A stretch of DNA of 64,000 nt from Allomuricauda sp. CAU 1633 (GCF_017313225.1 NZ_JAFLNE010000007.1:1-64000), one strand, 5' to 3'. Shown: positions 44,996 to 53,950, counted from the stretch's first letter. Numbers and translations are program-made. Notes: generated from the letters alone by a model not told the origin.

Positions 44996-45925
44996 CTATT
45001 TGGAGATTAGGTCCAGCGAAAAATTCTTGTCTTTTTTCAATTGCTCCCGCAGTTCTTCAACGGAGTTGAACTTGTGCTCATCGCGAATGCGGTGTAAGAT
45101 CTCTACCTGTATTTTTTGCTCGTAGAGGTCGCCATCAAACTCAAAAAAATTGACCTCTATGCTTTTTTCGGTGCCGGCTACGGTTGGATTGAACCCAATG
45201 TTCATCATTCCAAAATACTTCTTCCCTTTAAGCATGCTTTTAACCACATAGGCTCCATTTTTTGGAATAAGCTTATAATCTTCGGCAATGTGGAGGTTTG
45301 CTGTGGGAAAGCCAAACTGTTTGCCCAATCCCTTCCCTTTTTTAATGGTTCCGGTGAGCATATAGGCATAGCTCAAATAGCTGTTGGCCGTGACCACATC
45401 CCCTTCCATAAGTGCATTTCTTATTTTGGTGGAACTTACGGAGACATCGTCAATTTCTTGTGCCGGGATTTCCTCCACTTCAAAATCCAAGGTGTCCCCA
45501 AAAGCGATCAGGTCTTGGATATTGGCATTTCGGTTACGTCCAAATCTGTGGTCGTAGCCAATAATGATTTTTTTGGCCTTTAGGCTGTTGACCAATATAT
45601 CTTGAACAAAGTCAGTTGCCGAAAGTCGCGAAAATGACTTGGTGAAGGGATGGATAACCAAATAATCCAATCCCAGACTTTCCATGATCTGGGTTTTTTC
45701 CTCAATGGTATTCAATAGTTTTATATCCGTATCTTTCTGCAATACCATCCTGGGGTGGGGGAAAAAAGTAAGTACCGTGGATTTTAATCCAGTGTTTTTG
45801 GCATTATTTGTGAGGCGTTCCAATATCTTACGATGTCCCAAATGAACACCATCAAAAGTACCGATGGTAATGACGGTTTGATTTGTAAGATGCTTAAAAA
45901 GAGAAATGTCTTGGATTGTTTCCAC
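44996..45925 (-). CDS. ribF: Bifunctional riboflavin kinase / FAD synthetase
   Basis: 309 residues. The FAD synthetase half starts ITIGTFDGVHLGHRKILERL and includes IIGYDHRFGRNRNANIQDL and SSTKIRNALMEGDV. The flavokinase half starts GTIKKGKGLGKQFGFPTANL. It makes FMN and FAD from riboflavin. Adjacent to, and upstream of, the HTTM gene (44995/44996). Confidence 0.95.
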   Translation of the reverse strand: METIQDISLFKHLTNQTVITIGTFDGVHLGHRKILERLTNNAKNTGLKSTVLTFFPHPRMVLQKDTDIKLLNTIEEKTQIMESLGLDYLVIHPFTKSFSRLSATDFVQDILVNSLKAKKIIIGYDHRFGRNRNANIQDLIAFGDTLDFEVEEIPAQEIDDVSVSSTKIRNALMEGDVVTANSYLSYAYMLTGTIKKGKGLGKQFGFPTANLHIAEDYKLIPKNGAYVVKSMLKGKKYFGMMNIGFNPTVAGTEKSIEVNFFEFDGDLYEQKIQVEILHRIRDEHKFNSVEELREQLKKDKNFSLDLISK

Positions 45926-45950
45926 CTAAATCAAGAAATAAAAAAAGGCT

Positions 45951-45958
45951 TATTTTTG
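45951..45958 (+). promoter_or_regulatory. -7 promoter element TATTTTTG for the metalloprotease gene
   Basis: Match to TAnnTTTG, 27 bases before ATG 45986. Confidence 0.45.
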
Positions 45959-45985
45959 AAATTCGACTGATGCCTTGCGTACTGT

Positions 45986-48900
45986 ATGAAAGCTAAATTA
46001 CATCTTGTTTTTTCAATAACCATACTTTTTAGCTGCTTTTGTACCTATGGGCAGCAAGCGTATTGGAAATCTGTTCCCAAACAATCCAACCTGAAGAGTG
46101 CATCAGTAAAGGACATGGGAAAGGCGCAAGCGCTTTTTTCATTGGATAAAAACCTTTTTTCAGAAAAGCTACAGGGATTTTCAGTTTCCAAAAATGGAAA
46201 ACAGATTGTATACCTGCCCGACAGTGATGGGAATGTGGTTCCTTTCGCACTTAAAGAAACCCCTGTCCTTCACCCAGAATTAACTGCCAAGTATCCTCAA
46301 ATAAAGTCTTTCACAGGGGTGAGCTTGGATGGAAAACATAAAATAAAACTTAGTAGTTCCCATAAAGGTATTGAAAGTATGGTGGTTGACCTGAACAATC
46401 AAAAAATAGCCTTTTTGGAACCTATGTTGAATGATGACAATTCGTATGTATTGTACAACAAGGGAGAGCGTTCAGAGTTGGAGAACAGCTTTCTGTGCAA
46501 GACCGAAGTACTATTGCAGGATAAAACAATGTCAGGTGGAGGCACGGGCAAAACCCTTGTGCCCTTGGTGGATGATCAGCTGCTCAGAAAGTACCGGATT
46601 GCAGTATCGGTTACTGGGGAGTATACGGAATACCATGGGGGTACAGTTGTGGATGCCCTAGCGGCCATCAATGCTACACTAACCCGCGTAAATGAGGTTT
46701 TTGAAACGGATTTGGGTGTTACACTGGAGTTGATTCCCAATAATGATTTGGTCATTTTTGCCGACCCTGATACTGATCCCTATAACGGTGGTCTTAATTC
46801 CCAAGTGCAGAATACACTCACTTCAACCATTGGTGAAGCCAATTATGATGTGGGACATTTGTTCCACCGAGTGGATGATCCTGAGCAAAACAACGGAAAT
46901 GCTGGCTTTATTGGAGCTGTTTGTTCCGATAACCAAAAAGGAAGTGCATTCTCCGCCGCATTTGAACCGGAAGGCGATGTTTTTGATTTGGATTATGTGG
47001 CCCACGAGTTGGGGCATCAATTTGGCGCAAACCACACGTGGTCCTTCGAATCTGAAGGAACTGGCGTGCAAGCAGAGCCTGCAAGTGGAAGTACCATAAT
47101 GGGCTATGCTGGAATTGTTCCCGGTAACAACGTAGCACCCAATGGGGATGATTACTTTCATTTTATCAGCATATTTCAAATATCGAATTACTTGCAATCT
47201 GTTGATTGTGCCCAAACTACCGTCCAGACCAATTCCCCCCCTGTATTAACACCCGTGGGAGATTATAATATTCCAAGAGGAACCGCATTTGTGTTGGAGG
47301 GCGTGGCAACGGACCCTGATGTTGGAGATGTGCTGACGTATACTTGGGAGCAAATTAATGATGGGGTGGTCACCACCAATACTTTTGGTTCCACTAACCC
47401 CAGTGGAGCTAATTTTAGGTCACTGCCACCAAGTGTTGACCCAGCACGGTATTTTCCCAGATTAACTGAAGTGGTACAAGGAAACTTAACGCAAGAAGGC
47501 CCATTGGTAAACGATGCATGGGAAACCGTTTCCGATATTGAACGGACCTTAAGTTTTGCTTTCACGGTTCGAGACAATGCAGCTGGTGGAGGACAAGTGG
47601 TTTCTGATGTGCTCGATGTAAATGTGTTTAAGGCGGCTGGTCCTTTTGTGGTAACATCGCAAGCTGCAAACGAAACCTATGTGGCAGGTTCCGCACAAGA
47701 GATTACTTGGGATGTGGCAAACACCAATAGTTCACCTATTGATGCACAAACTGTGGACATTTTTCTTTCATTGGATGGTGGAATGAGTTTTCCCATTGTT
47801 TTGGCGGATGACACCCTAAACGATGGTTCTGAGGAAATCCTTGTTCCAGGGGATATAACCAATTCGGCCCGAATTATGGTGAAGGCAAGTGATAATGTGT
47901 TTTTTGCCATCAACGCCTCTGATTTTACAATTGAACAATCGGAAGTGGTTTTGAGCTTTCAAGAGTTGTCTTTTACGGTGTGCCAACCTAACGATATAGT
48001 TGTTCCCTTTACGTATCAAACGTTTGGTGGGTTTAGTGAAATGTCAACTTTTTCCGCCGATGTGCCTGCGGGATTGTCAGCATCTTTTTTACCAACGCAG
48101 GCCAGTACTGATGATACAGCGGTGGACCTGACGCTTTCCAATACCAATGCCGTTGCGGCGGGGGTGTATGATATTATGGTAACCTCTACTTCAGCGTCAG
48201 TCACTAAGAATGTAACGATATCCCTGACCATTGGAGATGGAACCTTTCCTGATGCAGTCTTGGAGTCACCTGCCAATATGCAAACGGGCATCACTTTGAA
48301 TCCTCAACTGAGTTGGGCGGCCAATCCTTTGTATTCAAGCTATGATATTGAAGTGGCCACAGATGTTGGGTTTACGGATATTATCTCATCCGCAACAGTG
48401 CCATTTGCATTTTATCAGGTAAACGGATTGGAGGAACAAACCGAATATTTTTGGAGGGTCCGTCCCAACAATGATTGTGGAACAGGAACTTTTGGTGCTC
48501 CTTTTAGTTTTACCACAATTCAGGTAGATTGTAAAAGTGTAGAGCCTAGAAATGGCCTTCCTTTGGAGATTTCTTCCATAGCAACACCAACGGTGACCAG
48601 CTCGATACATTTTTTTGAAGACCTTCCCATTTCGGATATCAATGTGAATCTAGAGGTTGATCATACGTTTTTGGAAGACTTGATTATTAATTTAATTTCA
48701 CCAGCCGGGACTCGGGTTGCCCTTATCTCCAACACCTGTGGAGGGTTGAACAATATCAATGCCGTTTTTGATGATGATGGTGATCCTATTATATGCTCTG
48801 GTAACCCTGCAATCATGGGGACCGTTAGTCCACTAGGGTCGTTGGCATCATTTAATGGAGAGTCAATTTTGGGAGAATGGGTATTGGAAATCCAAGATAC

Positions 48901-49783
48901 TGCCCCAAGCGACGGCGGTGCGTTGATAGCTTTTTCCATGGATGTATGCGTGGAAGGGGCGTTTAGGCCCGATGAGGACGAGGATGGTGTTTTTGATGAT
49001 GGTGATGATCTATGTCTGGGCACACCAAAAGGAGTTGAGGTGGATACCAATGGCTGTCAGGTATTCCGATTTCCCTCAGACAATTTTGCAATAGTAATTC
49101 AAAGTGAAACGTGTAGAAGTAGCAATAATGGTACAATTGCCATAACACCATTTGACACTTCCATAACTTATACCGCTTTATTGGATGGGGGAGGAACACC
49201 ATCAACGGTGGACTTTACCGATGAGCATACATTCCTAAGCCTAAGTGCTGGAAATTATTCATTGTGCATTACGGGTGCCAATGGGTTGGTTACCTATCAA
49301 GAAACCTGTTTTGACATCAGCATCACGGAACCGGATATTTTGGATGTGGAAGCCACCACAAATGCCGAACTCTTGGATGTTAGCTTGAGCGGGGCCGACT
49401 TCTACAATGTAGAGCTCAATGGACTAGTAACACAAACGGAAAGTTCCAAGCTCCAGCTTCCATTGGCGGAAGGTAAAAATGTATTGAAGGTGTCTTCCAA
49501 CCTTCCGTGCCAAGGGGTTGTTGAAAAAACCTTGTTTTATTCCTCCAGTCCGGTGCTTTCCCCCAATCCCATAGATTCGGTTGCGGAAGTGTACTTAAGT
49601 GGGTACGAGGGCAATGTGGAAATCCAGATTTTTACTGCAGATGGGCGTTTGGTTCGAACAGATTCAAAAGCGGTGAGTGGGAACAATCTTGAGTTGGACC
49701 TATCTTCTTTATCTAGAGGAATCTATTATCTAGGGATAGAAAAGGCAGGGGTAAAGGAAATGTTTAAATTCATAAAAAGATGA
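45986..49783 (+). CDS. Reprolysin-type (M12B) zinc metalloprotease, T9SS-secreted
   Basis: 1265 residues. After a signal peptide (FSITILFSCFCTYGQQ) and a propeptide-like region comes a metalloprotease domain with HELGHQFGANHTW (about residues 340-352), matching the zinc motif H-E-x2-H-x2-G-x2-H of the metzincin clan. Beyond it are Ig/FN3-like segments, a proprotein-convertase P-like domain (DHTFLEDLIINLISPAGTRV, about residues 890-1000), a calcium-rich DEDEDGVFDDGDDLC stretch and the C-terminal type A T9SS sorting domain (VLSPNPIDSVAEVYL to the end). Secreted and probably surface-bound. The downstream lipoprotein gene overlaps by 4 bases. Confidence 0.93.
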   Translation: MKAKLHLVFSITILFSCFCTYGQQAYWKSVPKQSNLKSASVKDMGKAQALFSLDKNLFSEKLQGFSVSKNGKQIVYLPDSDGNVVPFALKETPVLHPELTAKYPQIKSFTGVSLDGKHKIKLSSSHKGIESMVVDLNNQKIAFLEPMLNDDNSYVLYNKGERSELENSFLCKTEVLLQDKTMSGGGTGKTLVPLVDDQLLRKYRIAVSVTGEYTEYHGGTVVDALAAINATLTRVNEVFETDLGVTLELIPNNDLVIFADPDTDPYNGGLNSQVQNTLTSTIGEANYDVGHLFHRVDDPEQNNGNAGFIGAVCSDNQKGSAFSAAFEPEGDVFDLDYVAHELGHQFGANHTWSFESEGTGVQAEPASGSTIMGYAGIVPGNNVAPNGDDYFHFISIFQISNYLQSVDCAQTTVQTNSPPVLTPVGDYNIPRGTAFVLEGVATDPDVGDVLTYTWEQINDGVVTTNTFGSTNPSGANFRSLPPSVDPARYFPRLTEVVQGNLTQEGPLVNDAWETVSDIERTLSFAFTVRDNAAGGGQVVSDVLDVNVFKAAGPFVVTSQAANETYVAGSAQEITWDVANTNSSPIDAQTVDIFLSLDGGMSFPIVLADDTLNDGSEEILVPGDITNSARIMVKASDNVFFAINASDFTIEQSEVVLSFQELSFTVCQPNDIVVPFTYQTFGGFSEMSTFSADVPAGLSASFLPTQASTDDTAVDLTLSNTNAVAAGVYDIMVTSTSASVTKNVTISLTIGDGTFPDAVLESPANMQTGITLNPQLSWAANPLYSSYDIEVATDVGFTDIISSATVPFAFYQVNGLEEQTEYFWRVRPNNDCGTGTFGAPFSFTTIQVDCKSVEPRNGLPLEISSIATPTVTSSIHFFEDLPISDINVNLEVDHTFLEDLIINLISPAGTRVALISNTCGGLNNINAVFDDDGDPIICSGNPAIMGTVSPLGSLASFNGESILGEWVLEIQDTAPSDGGALIAFSMDVCVEGAFRPDEDEDGVFDDGDDLCLGTPKGVEVDTNGCQVFRFPSDNFAIVIQSETCRSSNNGTIAITPFDTSITYTALLDGGGTPSTVDFTDEHTFLSLSAGNYSLCITGANGLVTYQETCFDISITEPDILDVEATTNAELLDVSLSGADFYNVELNGLVTQTESSKLQLPLAEGKNVLKVSSNLPCQGVVEKTLFYSSSPVLSPNPIDSVAEVYLSGYEGNVEIQIFTADGRLVRTDSKAVSGNNLELDLSSLSRGIYYLGIEKAGVKEMFKFIKR

Positions 49784-50466
49784 TCAGGAAGTTAGCAGCA
49801 GGGTGCATATTGGCCATTTTGGTTTCATGCGGGGGTAATGACGATCCACCACCAACTCCTACAGGGGCATCCCTGATCTTTCCTGAAGAAAATTCGGAGT
49901 GTACTACCGGCGTCAGTATAAATGAGTCATTGAGCCAGGTAACGTTCCAGTGGATGGCTTCTTCCAACACGGATAGGTATAGCTTGAGTGTGGTTAATCT
50001 GGATACCAATGTGCCCCAAACCATATCCACAGCGGCAACATCGGCCAGTTTGTCCATTGCCAAGGGCACGCCCTTCTCGTGGTCAGTCACCTCCATCAGT
50101 TCCAATTCTGATCAAACCGCAACAAGTGAAACCTGGCTGTTCTACAATGCGGGTTTTGAAACCACGTATGCTCCTTTTCCAGCACAGTTGGTAAACCCGG
50201 TTTCCGGTTCCACTGTTCAAAAAGATTTGGCCAATGAAGTGCTGTTGGAATGGCAGGGAGCCGATGTGGACAATGATATTACTTCTTTTGAGGTGTTCTT
50301 TTCTGATGAAAATCCACCTACAACTTCAATGGGCACTGTTGATTCAGAAACTATGGAGTTCTCCGTCACGGTGAATTCTGATACCGTCTATTATTGGAGT
50401 ATCATTACTACGGATTTGGAGGGAAACCGCTCGGATTCTGGAGTATTCGACTTTAAAGTATTTTAA
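49780..50466 (+). CDS. Lipoprotein with FN3-like domains, coupled to the metalloprotease
   Basis: 228 residues. A lipoprotein signal ILAILVSCGG puts Cys17 at the lipidation site; the following GNDDPPPTPTG is the acidic/proline-rich tether typical of Bacteroidota surface lipoproteins. The two C-terminal modules (SQVTFQWMASSNTDRYSL and NEVLLEWQGADVDNDITSFEVFFS) look like fibronectin-type III repeats. The start overlaps the protease stop by 4 bases (ATGA), so translation is probably coupled. It may anchor or chaperone the protease; this is inference. Confidence 0.85.
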   Translation: MIRKLAAGCILAILVSCGGNDDPPPTPTGASLIFPEENSECTTGVSINESLSQVTFQWMASSNTDRYSLSVVNLDTNVPQTISTAATSASLSIAKGTPFSWSVTSISSNSDQTATSETWLFYNAGFETTYAPFPAQLVNPVSGSTVQKDLANEVLLEWQGADVDNDITSFEVFFSDENPPTTSMGTVDSETMEFSVTVNSDTVYYWSIITTDLEGNRSDSGVFDFKVF

Positions 50467-51096
50467 CTAGGTGCCGTTAAACTGGTTCATGGTGTTTTTT
50501 ACTCCGGCAAACACAAAGGAACGGATAAGTTCTGTGGATTTTTTCAATCGCTCAGGAAGTGCTGCCGCTTCTTCCACATTCCATTGTCCTAAAACATAAT
50601 CCACCTGTCTTCCTTTGCTGAATTCAGCCCCCACACCAAATCGAAACCGAGGATATTGGGAGGTCTGCAAAGTATTTTGGATGTCTTTTAGCCCGTTGTG
50701 GCCACCATCGCTTCCCTTGGTCTTCAAGCGAATGGTTCCAAAAGGTAGGTTGATGTCGTCCGTGATGATAAGCACATTATCCAAAGCAATACTCTCCTTT
50801 TCCATCCAATAGTTAACCGCTTTTCCACTTAAATTCATATAAGTGGATGGTTTTAAGCATAGAATACTTCGTCCCTTATATTTAAAAGTGGCAACAGCGC
50901 CTAATTTGGCACTTTCAAAAGTGAGGCTTTCCTCTTCAGCCAAAAAATCCAACACCTTAAAACCGATATTATGTCGGGTTTCTTCATATTCTGCTCCGAT
51001 ATTTCCGAGGCCAACAACAAGGAATTTTTTCATAGGGTCAGTTTCTTGTAAAAGGGATTTTTGGGTACCCAAAAGGTTTTTTATAAACTGGAGCAT
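50467..51096 (-). CDS. pth: Peptidyl-tRNA hydrolase
   Basis: 209 residues. It releases tRNA from prematurely dropped peptidyl-tRNA. Family blocks: FLVVGLGNIGAEYEETRHNIGF with the catalytic His, LKPSTYMNLSGKAVNYW and DDINLPFGTIRLKTKGSDGG. An N-terminal extension (MLQFIKNLLGTQKSLL) is kept here because such extensions are seen in this family; the alternative ATG at 51033 would give a shorter form starting MKKFLVVG. Confidence 0.93.
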   Translation of the reverse strand: MLQFIKNLLGTQKSLLQETDPMKKFLVVGLGNIGAEYEETRHNIGFKVLDFLAEEESLTFESAKLGAVATFKYKGRSILCLKPSTYMNLSGKAVNYWMEKESIALDNVLIITDDINLPFGTIRLKTKGSDGGHNGLKDIQNTLQTSQYPRFRFGVGAEFSKGRQVDYVLGQWNVEEAAALPERLKKSTELIRSFVFAGVKNTMNQFNGT

Positions 51097-51123
51097 CTAG
51101 GAACCATTTTGTCTAAAAATACA

Positions 51124-51164
51124 AAAGCATCCCAAATTTCACATTAGTAAAACCGGGATGCTTT
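51124..51164 (-). terminator. Intrinsic terminator of rplY
   Basis: AAAGCATCCC (51124-51133) pairs with GGGATGCTTT (51155-51164), a 10-bp stem with a 21-base loop. On the minus strand it is followed by TTTTGTATTTTT-like sequence, just before pth. Confidence 0.75.
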
Positions 51165-51181
51165 GTGTTAAGGTCTAAAGA

Positions 51182-51841
51182 CTATTCAGTAGCCTCAGCT
51201 GCTGGGGCTTCAGCTCCGCCTTCACCTTCAGCAGTAGCTTCTGCACCTTCTTCTGTTCCTTCTTCATCTTCATCTTCAAGTTCTTCATCAACAGAAGTTC
51301 TGGAAGCTTTCACCTGTACAATAGCTGTGCTATCTGGGTGCAAGATGGTATAGTCGTCATTCAACACGGTTTCAACAGCAATGGTACCACCAATTCTTAG
51401 TTTGGAGATATCCACAGTGATAAAATCAGGAAGTAGATCAGGCAATGCCTTAATGGAAAGTTTACGCTTTCTGAACAGCAAACGACCACCGTTTCGTACC
51501 CCTGGGGAATTTCCTTCCAAACGAACAGGAATGTTCATGGTAACAGGTTTGTCCTCAAACAACTGATAGAAATCGATGTGAAGGATTTTATCGGTTACGG
51601 GATGAAACTGAATGTCCTGTAAAACGGCACTCAACTTTTCACCACCCTCCAATTTAATCACAACCGTGTGTGCGTTGGGGGTGTACACTAAATCTCTAAA
51701 CGAGATTTCATCAGCTGAAAAGTGCAATGGCTTATCCCCTCCGTACAGCACGCAAGGGACCTTTCCAGCATTACGTAAGGCTTTGGTAGATACCTTGCCC
51801 ACGCTTTCTCTTTGGGATCCTTTGATAGTAATTGACTTCAT
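51182..51841 (-). CDS. rplY: 50S ribosomal protein L25 / general stress protein Ctc
   Basis: 219 residues. [35 protein letters not shown] is the L25 5S-rRNA-binding start. A second beta domain ([20 protein letters not shown]) follows. The last 35 residues are a highly acidic, alanine-rich tail ([20 protein letters not shown]) common in this group. Last of the prs-rplY pair; a terminator follows before pth. Confidence 0.96.
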   Translation of the reverse strand: MKSITIKGSQRESVGKVSTKALRNAGKVPCVLYGGDKPLHFSADEISFRDLVYTPNAHTVVIKLEGGEKLSAVLQDIQFHPVTDKILHIDFYQLFEDKPVTMNIPVRLEGNSPGVRNGGRLLFRKRKLSIKALPDLLPDFITVDISKLRIGGTIAVETVLNDDYTILHPDSTAIVQVKASRTSVDEELEDEDEEGTEEGAEATAEGEGGAEAPAAEATE

Positions 51842-51861
51842 TGTTATATATTAAAATTGAT

Positions 51862-52803
51862 TTACATTAAAAATTTTGATGATATTGAGGTGTTGTGGTG
51901 TACCCGGTGCATGACATCTGCAAAAAGGTCGGCACAACTCAATACCTTTATTTTTTTCTTGGTCTCATCGATGGGAATAGAATCGGTAACGATCAATTCC
52001 GACAACTTTGACTTTTCTATTCTTTCATACGCTTTGCCGGACAACAATCCATGTGTGGTGACAGCTCTAACGCTTACCGCTCCTCTTTCCATCATTAAAT
52101 CTGCAGCCTTGGTCAGCGTACCAGCAGTATCCACCATATCATCCACCAAAACCACATTTTTTCCCTGCACATCACCAATGAGTTCCATGTGGGAAATGAC
52201 ATTTGCCTTGGCGCGTTGCTTGTAACAGATGACCACATCACACTCCAACGCTTTGGAATACGCGTAGGCTCTTTTGGAACCACCCATATCTGGGGAAGCA
52301 ATACAGAGATTGTCCAAATTAAGCCCTTTCAAATAAGGTAGGAACAAGGTCGATGCAAAAAGATGATCCACCGGTTTTTCAAAGAACCCTTGAATCTGAT
52401 CGGCATGGAGGTCCATGGTGATGATTCGAGTGGCACCAGCCGTCTCCAACATTTTAGCAACCAATTTTGCGGCAATGGGAACGCGAGGTTTATCTTTCCT
52501 ATCCTGACGGGCCCATCCAAAATAGGGCATTACCGCAGTAATATGTCTTGCGGAAGCCCGCTTGGCAGCATCGAGCATCAAAAGCATTTCCATTAAATTC
52601 TCCGAGCTTGGGTTTGTGGACCCAATGATAAAAATGCGCGCACCGCGAATGGATTCTTCGAAAGAAGGCTGAAACTCTCCGTCGCTGTATCTGGAAAACT
52701 GAATCTTTCCCAAATCAGCACCATAAGAAGCCGCTATCTTCTGACCAAGGTCAACACTTTGCGTGCAAGCAAAAATTTTGGGCTCGGGAACTTGATATGC
52801 CAT
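51862..52803 (-). CDS. prs: Ribose-phosphate pyrophosphokinase
   Basis: 313 residues. It makes PRPP from ribose-5-phosphate and ATP. The ATP flexible loop region is ASPDMGGSKRAYAYSKALE and the PRPP loop VVLVDDMVDTAGTLTKAADL; the metal site is in ITMDLHADQIQGFF. The active-site segment DSIPIDETKKKIKVLSCADL ends the protein. Its promoter is directly upstream. Confidence 0.97.
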   Translation of the reverse strand: MAYQVPEPKIFACTQSVDLGQKIAASYGADLGKIQFSRYSDGEFQPSFEESIRGARIFIIGSTNPSSENLMEMLLMLDAAKRASARHITAVMPYFGWARQDRKDKPRVPIAAKLVAKMLETAGATRIITMDLHADQIQGFFEKPVDHLFASTLFLPYLKGLNLDNLCIASPDMGGSKRAYAYSKALECDVVICYKQRAKANVISHMELIGDVQGKNVVLVDDMVDTAGTLTKAADLMMERGAVSVRAVTTHGLLSGKAYERIEKSKLSELIVTDSIPIDETKKKIKVLSCADLFADVMHRVHHNTSISSKFLM

Positions 52804-52853
52804 TGCAAACTCTTGTTAACTAGCTTTTTGAAGCGCTTTTTTCTAAAGAGGTG

Positions 52854-52861
52854 CAAATTTA
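52854..52861 (-). promoter_or_regulatory. -7 promoter element of prs
   Basis: The complement reads TAAATTTG, an exact TAnnTTTG match, 51 bases upstream of the prs ATG (52803). TTTA about 18 bases further upstream could be the -33 element. Confidence 0.55.
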
Positions 52862-52901
52862 AAAATTAATTCGGGTTGCTAAAGGAATAAAGCAAGTATT
52901 T

Positions 52902-52934
52902 TTTGGTGGTAAATGAAATTATTTTTTAGCTTTG
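52902..52934 (+). promoter_or_regulatory. Promoter of the tRNA-Leu locus
   Basis: TTTG (52902-52905) and TAGCTTTG (52927-52934) form a Bacteroidota-type -33/-7 pair with a 21-base spacer. The tRNA fragment starts 36 bases downstream. The inserted GIY-YIG gene now lies between this promoter and the intact tRNA. Confidence 0.55.
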
Positions 52935-52970
52935 CATCCGCAATTAAAATAAGCCACTATAATTGCTTAT

Positions 52971-53020
52971 GCCTTGGTGGCGGAATTGGTAGACCTGTCT
53001 GCCGACAGGCAGGCGCGCTG
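52971..53020 (+). pseudogene. 5' fragment of a tRNA-Leu gene, interrupted by a palindromic repeat
   Basis: Identical to the first 24 bases of the intact tRNA-Leu (GCCTTGGTGGCGGAATTGGT then AGAC), and to GCGCTG after removal of a 20-base palindrome (52995-53014). After 53020 the sequence departs from the tRNA. The fragment holds the acceptor 5' strand, D arm and first part of the anticodon stem only, so it cannot make a tRNA. Confidence 0.85.
52995..53014. repeat. Palindromic repeat in the tRNA-Leu fragment
   Basis: CTGTCTGCCGACAGGCAGGC lies exactly between AGAC and GCGCTG of the D-arm sequence. Its core CCTGTCTGCCGACAGGCAGG is nearly palindromic. The CCTGCCTGTCGGCAGGCAGG-like repeat is common in Flavobacteriaceae. 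Confidence 0.7.
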
Positions 53021-53039
53021 AAATTGAAATATTGACCCG

Positions 53040-53288
53040 TTGATTAGTGTCTATGCGATATCAAGTTTGGAACATAACTACATTTATGTGGGGATGACAT
53101 CCAATTTGAAAGAAAGGATTGCAAGGTACAATTCAGGAAGAGAGCGGACAACAAAGTTTTATGCTCCGTTTAAGCTGATTTATTCAGAGGAATGTTTGGA
53201 TAGATTATCGGCACGAAAAAGGGAAAAATATTGGAAGTCGGGCGTGGGTAAGGAAAATTTGCGAAAACTCAGAGATGAGTTAACATAG
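53040..53288 (+). CDS. GIY-YIG endonuclease-like protein
   Basis: 82 residues from a TTG start (no in-frame ATG; an in-frame stop lies just upstream). The catalytic domain is VYAISSLEHNYIYVGMTSNLKERI (GIY-YIG as VYAI-YVG, then R in LKERIARYN) and the later region KFYAPFKLIYSEECLDRLSARKREKYWKSG carries the conserved E and K/R residues. The small single-domain form resembles UvrC/homing-endonuclease-like proteins that sit next to tRNA or rRNA genes in Bacteroidota. Its stop codon is 2 bases before the intact tRNA-Leu; upstream is a truncated copy of the same tRNA. It is probably a homing-type insertion; cutting specificity unknown. Confidence 0.8.
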   Translation: MISVYAISSLEHNYIYVGMTSNLKERIARYNSGRERTTKFYAPFKLIYSEECLDRLSARKREKYWKSGVGKENLRKLRDELT

Positions 53289-53290
53289 AT

Positions 53291-53372
53291 GCCTTGGTGG
53301 CGGAATTGGTAGACGCGCTGGATTCAAAATCCAGTTCTTTCGGGAGTGTGGGTTCGATTCCCACCCAAGGTA
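53291..53372 (+). tRNA. tRNA-Leu (anticodon CAA)
   Basis: 82 bases. Acceptor GCCTTGG (53291-53297) pairs with CCAAGGT (53365-53371), with one G-T pair. The anticodon stem CTGGA/TCCAG (53318-53334) encloses TTCAAAA, anticodon CAA at 53325-53327. The long variable arm (class II) and T stem GTGGG/CCCAC with TTCGATT fit tRNA-Leu. CCA is not encoded. Downstream a strong terminator follows; the tRNA 3' end is the likely attachment site of the island that begins here. Confidence 0.95.
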
Positions 53373-53375
53373 CTT

Positions 53376-53410
53376 AAAAACCCTGATAATAAATTGATTA
53401 TCAGGGTTTT
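53376..53410 (+). terminator. Strong intrinsic terminator after tRNA-Leu
   Basis: AAAACCCTGATAAT (53377-53390) and ATTATCAGGGTTTT (53397-53410) make a 14-bp stem with a 6-base loop; a T-rich tail follows (GTCTTTCTAT). Confidence 0.85.
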
Positions 53411-53433
53411 GTCTTTCTATAAGTGACGTAAAA

Positions 53434-53637
53434 GTGACGGTTTTTGAGATAAAAAATGATAAAATTACCACTCTAAAACTTCAGGATCTGTCCAGTCTTA
53501 TGGATAAATTTAGTCACAAATTTTCTAAAGGTCCTAACCCTATAACAAGTAAATTATCGGCGGTAAAGCGTAATTATGATCTCAGCATTAGAAGTGTAAT
53601 ACTGTGGCTGTTATATTTTATATCAATTAATAACTAA
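53434..53637 (+). CDS. Doubtful small open frame next to tRNA-Leu
   Basis: GTG-initiated, 67 residues (SLMDKFSHKFSKGPNP in the middle and a hydrophobic end VILWLLYFISINN). No family recognised. It could be a remnant of a gene at the left edge of the mobile island or a chance frame. The GTGACG motif is repeated at 53423-53440 (GTGACG-TAAAA-GTGACG). Confidence 0.3.
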   Translation: MTVFEIKNDKITTLKLQDLSSLMDKFSHKFSKGPNPITSKLSAVKRNYDLSIRSVILWLLYFISINN

Positions 53638-53950
53638 TATTTTGAATGTTGCCATGATATATGGTTAGAGAGAACAGTTTAATGCCTATCTTTAGATGAA
53701 TATATTTTGTTCAAACCCTTTTCTAAAGTCTTACTACTATCTTATTGCCCGTAGAGAAAAGGTTTTTTACACATCTATTTACAAATATTTCACAATTCTT
53801 CAGGGTACGGGAATCAAAAATAAAGTCGTATTTCCTTTATAAGCTTTGATGTTTTAACATAGAAGTGACATCTGTAGCACATGATTTGAGAACACAATGT
53901 TTTGAGATGCTGTGCTGCGGAAACGAGTAATTAAACCTAAAATTAATAGA
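53638..53950. other. AT-rich gap of 313 bases
   Basis: No gene is seen. A weak imperfect hairpin (AACC-TTTTCT with AGAAAAGG-TT, about 53717-53765) is followed by a T-run and may be a terminator. The last part probably holds the leader and promoter of the next gene but no clear -7 match was found. Confidence 0.4.

Noticed and set aside
53717-53766. Terminator hairpin downstream of the tRNA gap
   Set aside because: Stem is imperfect and the loop too long to call with confidence.
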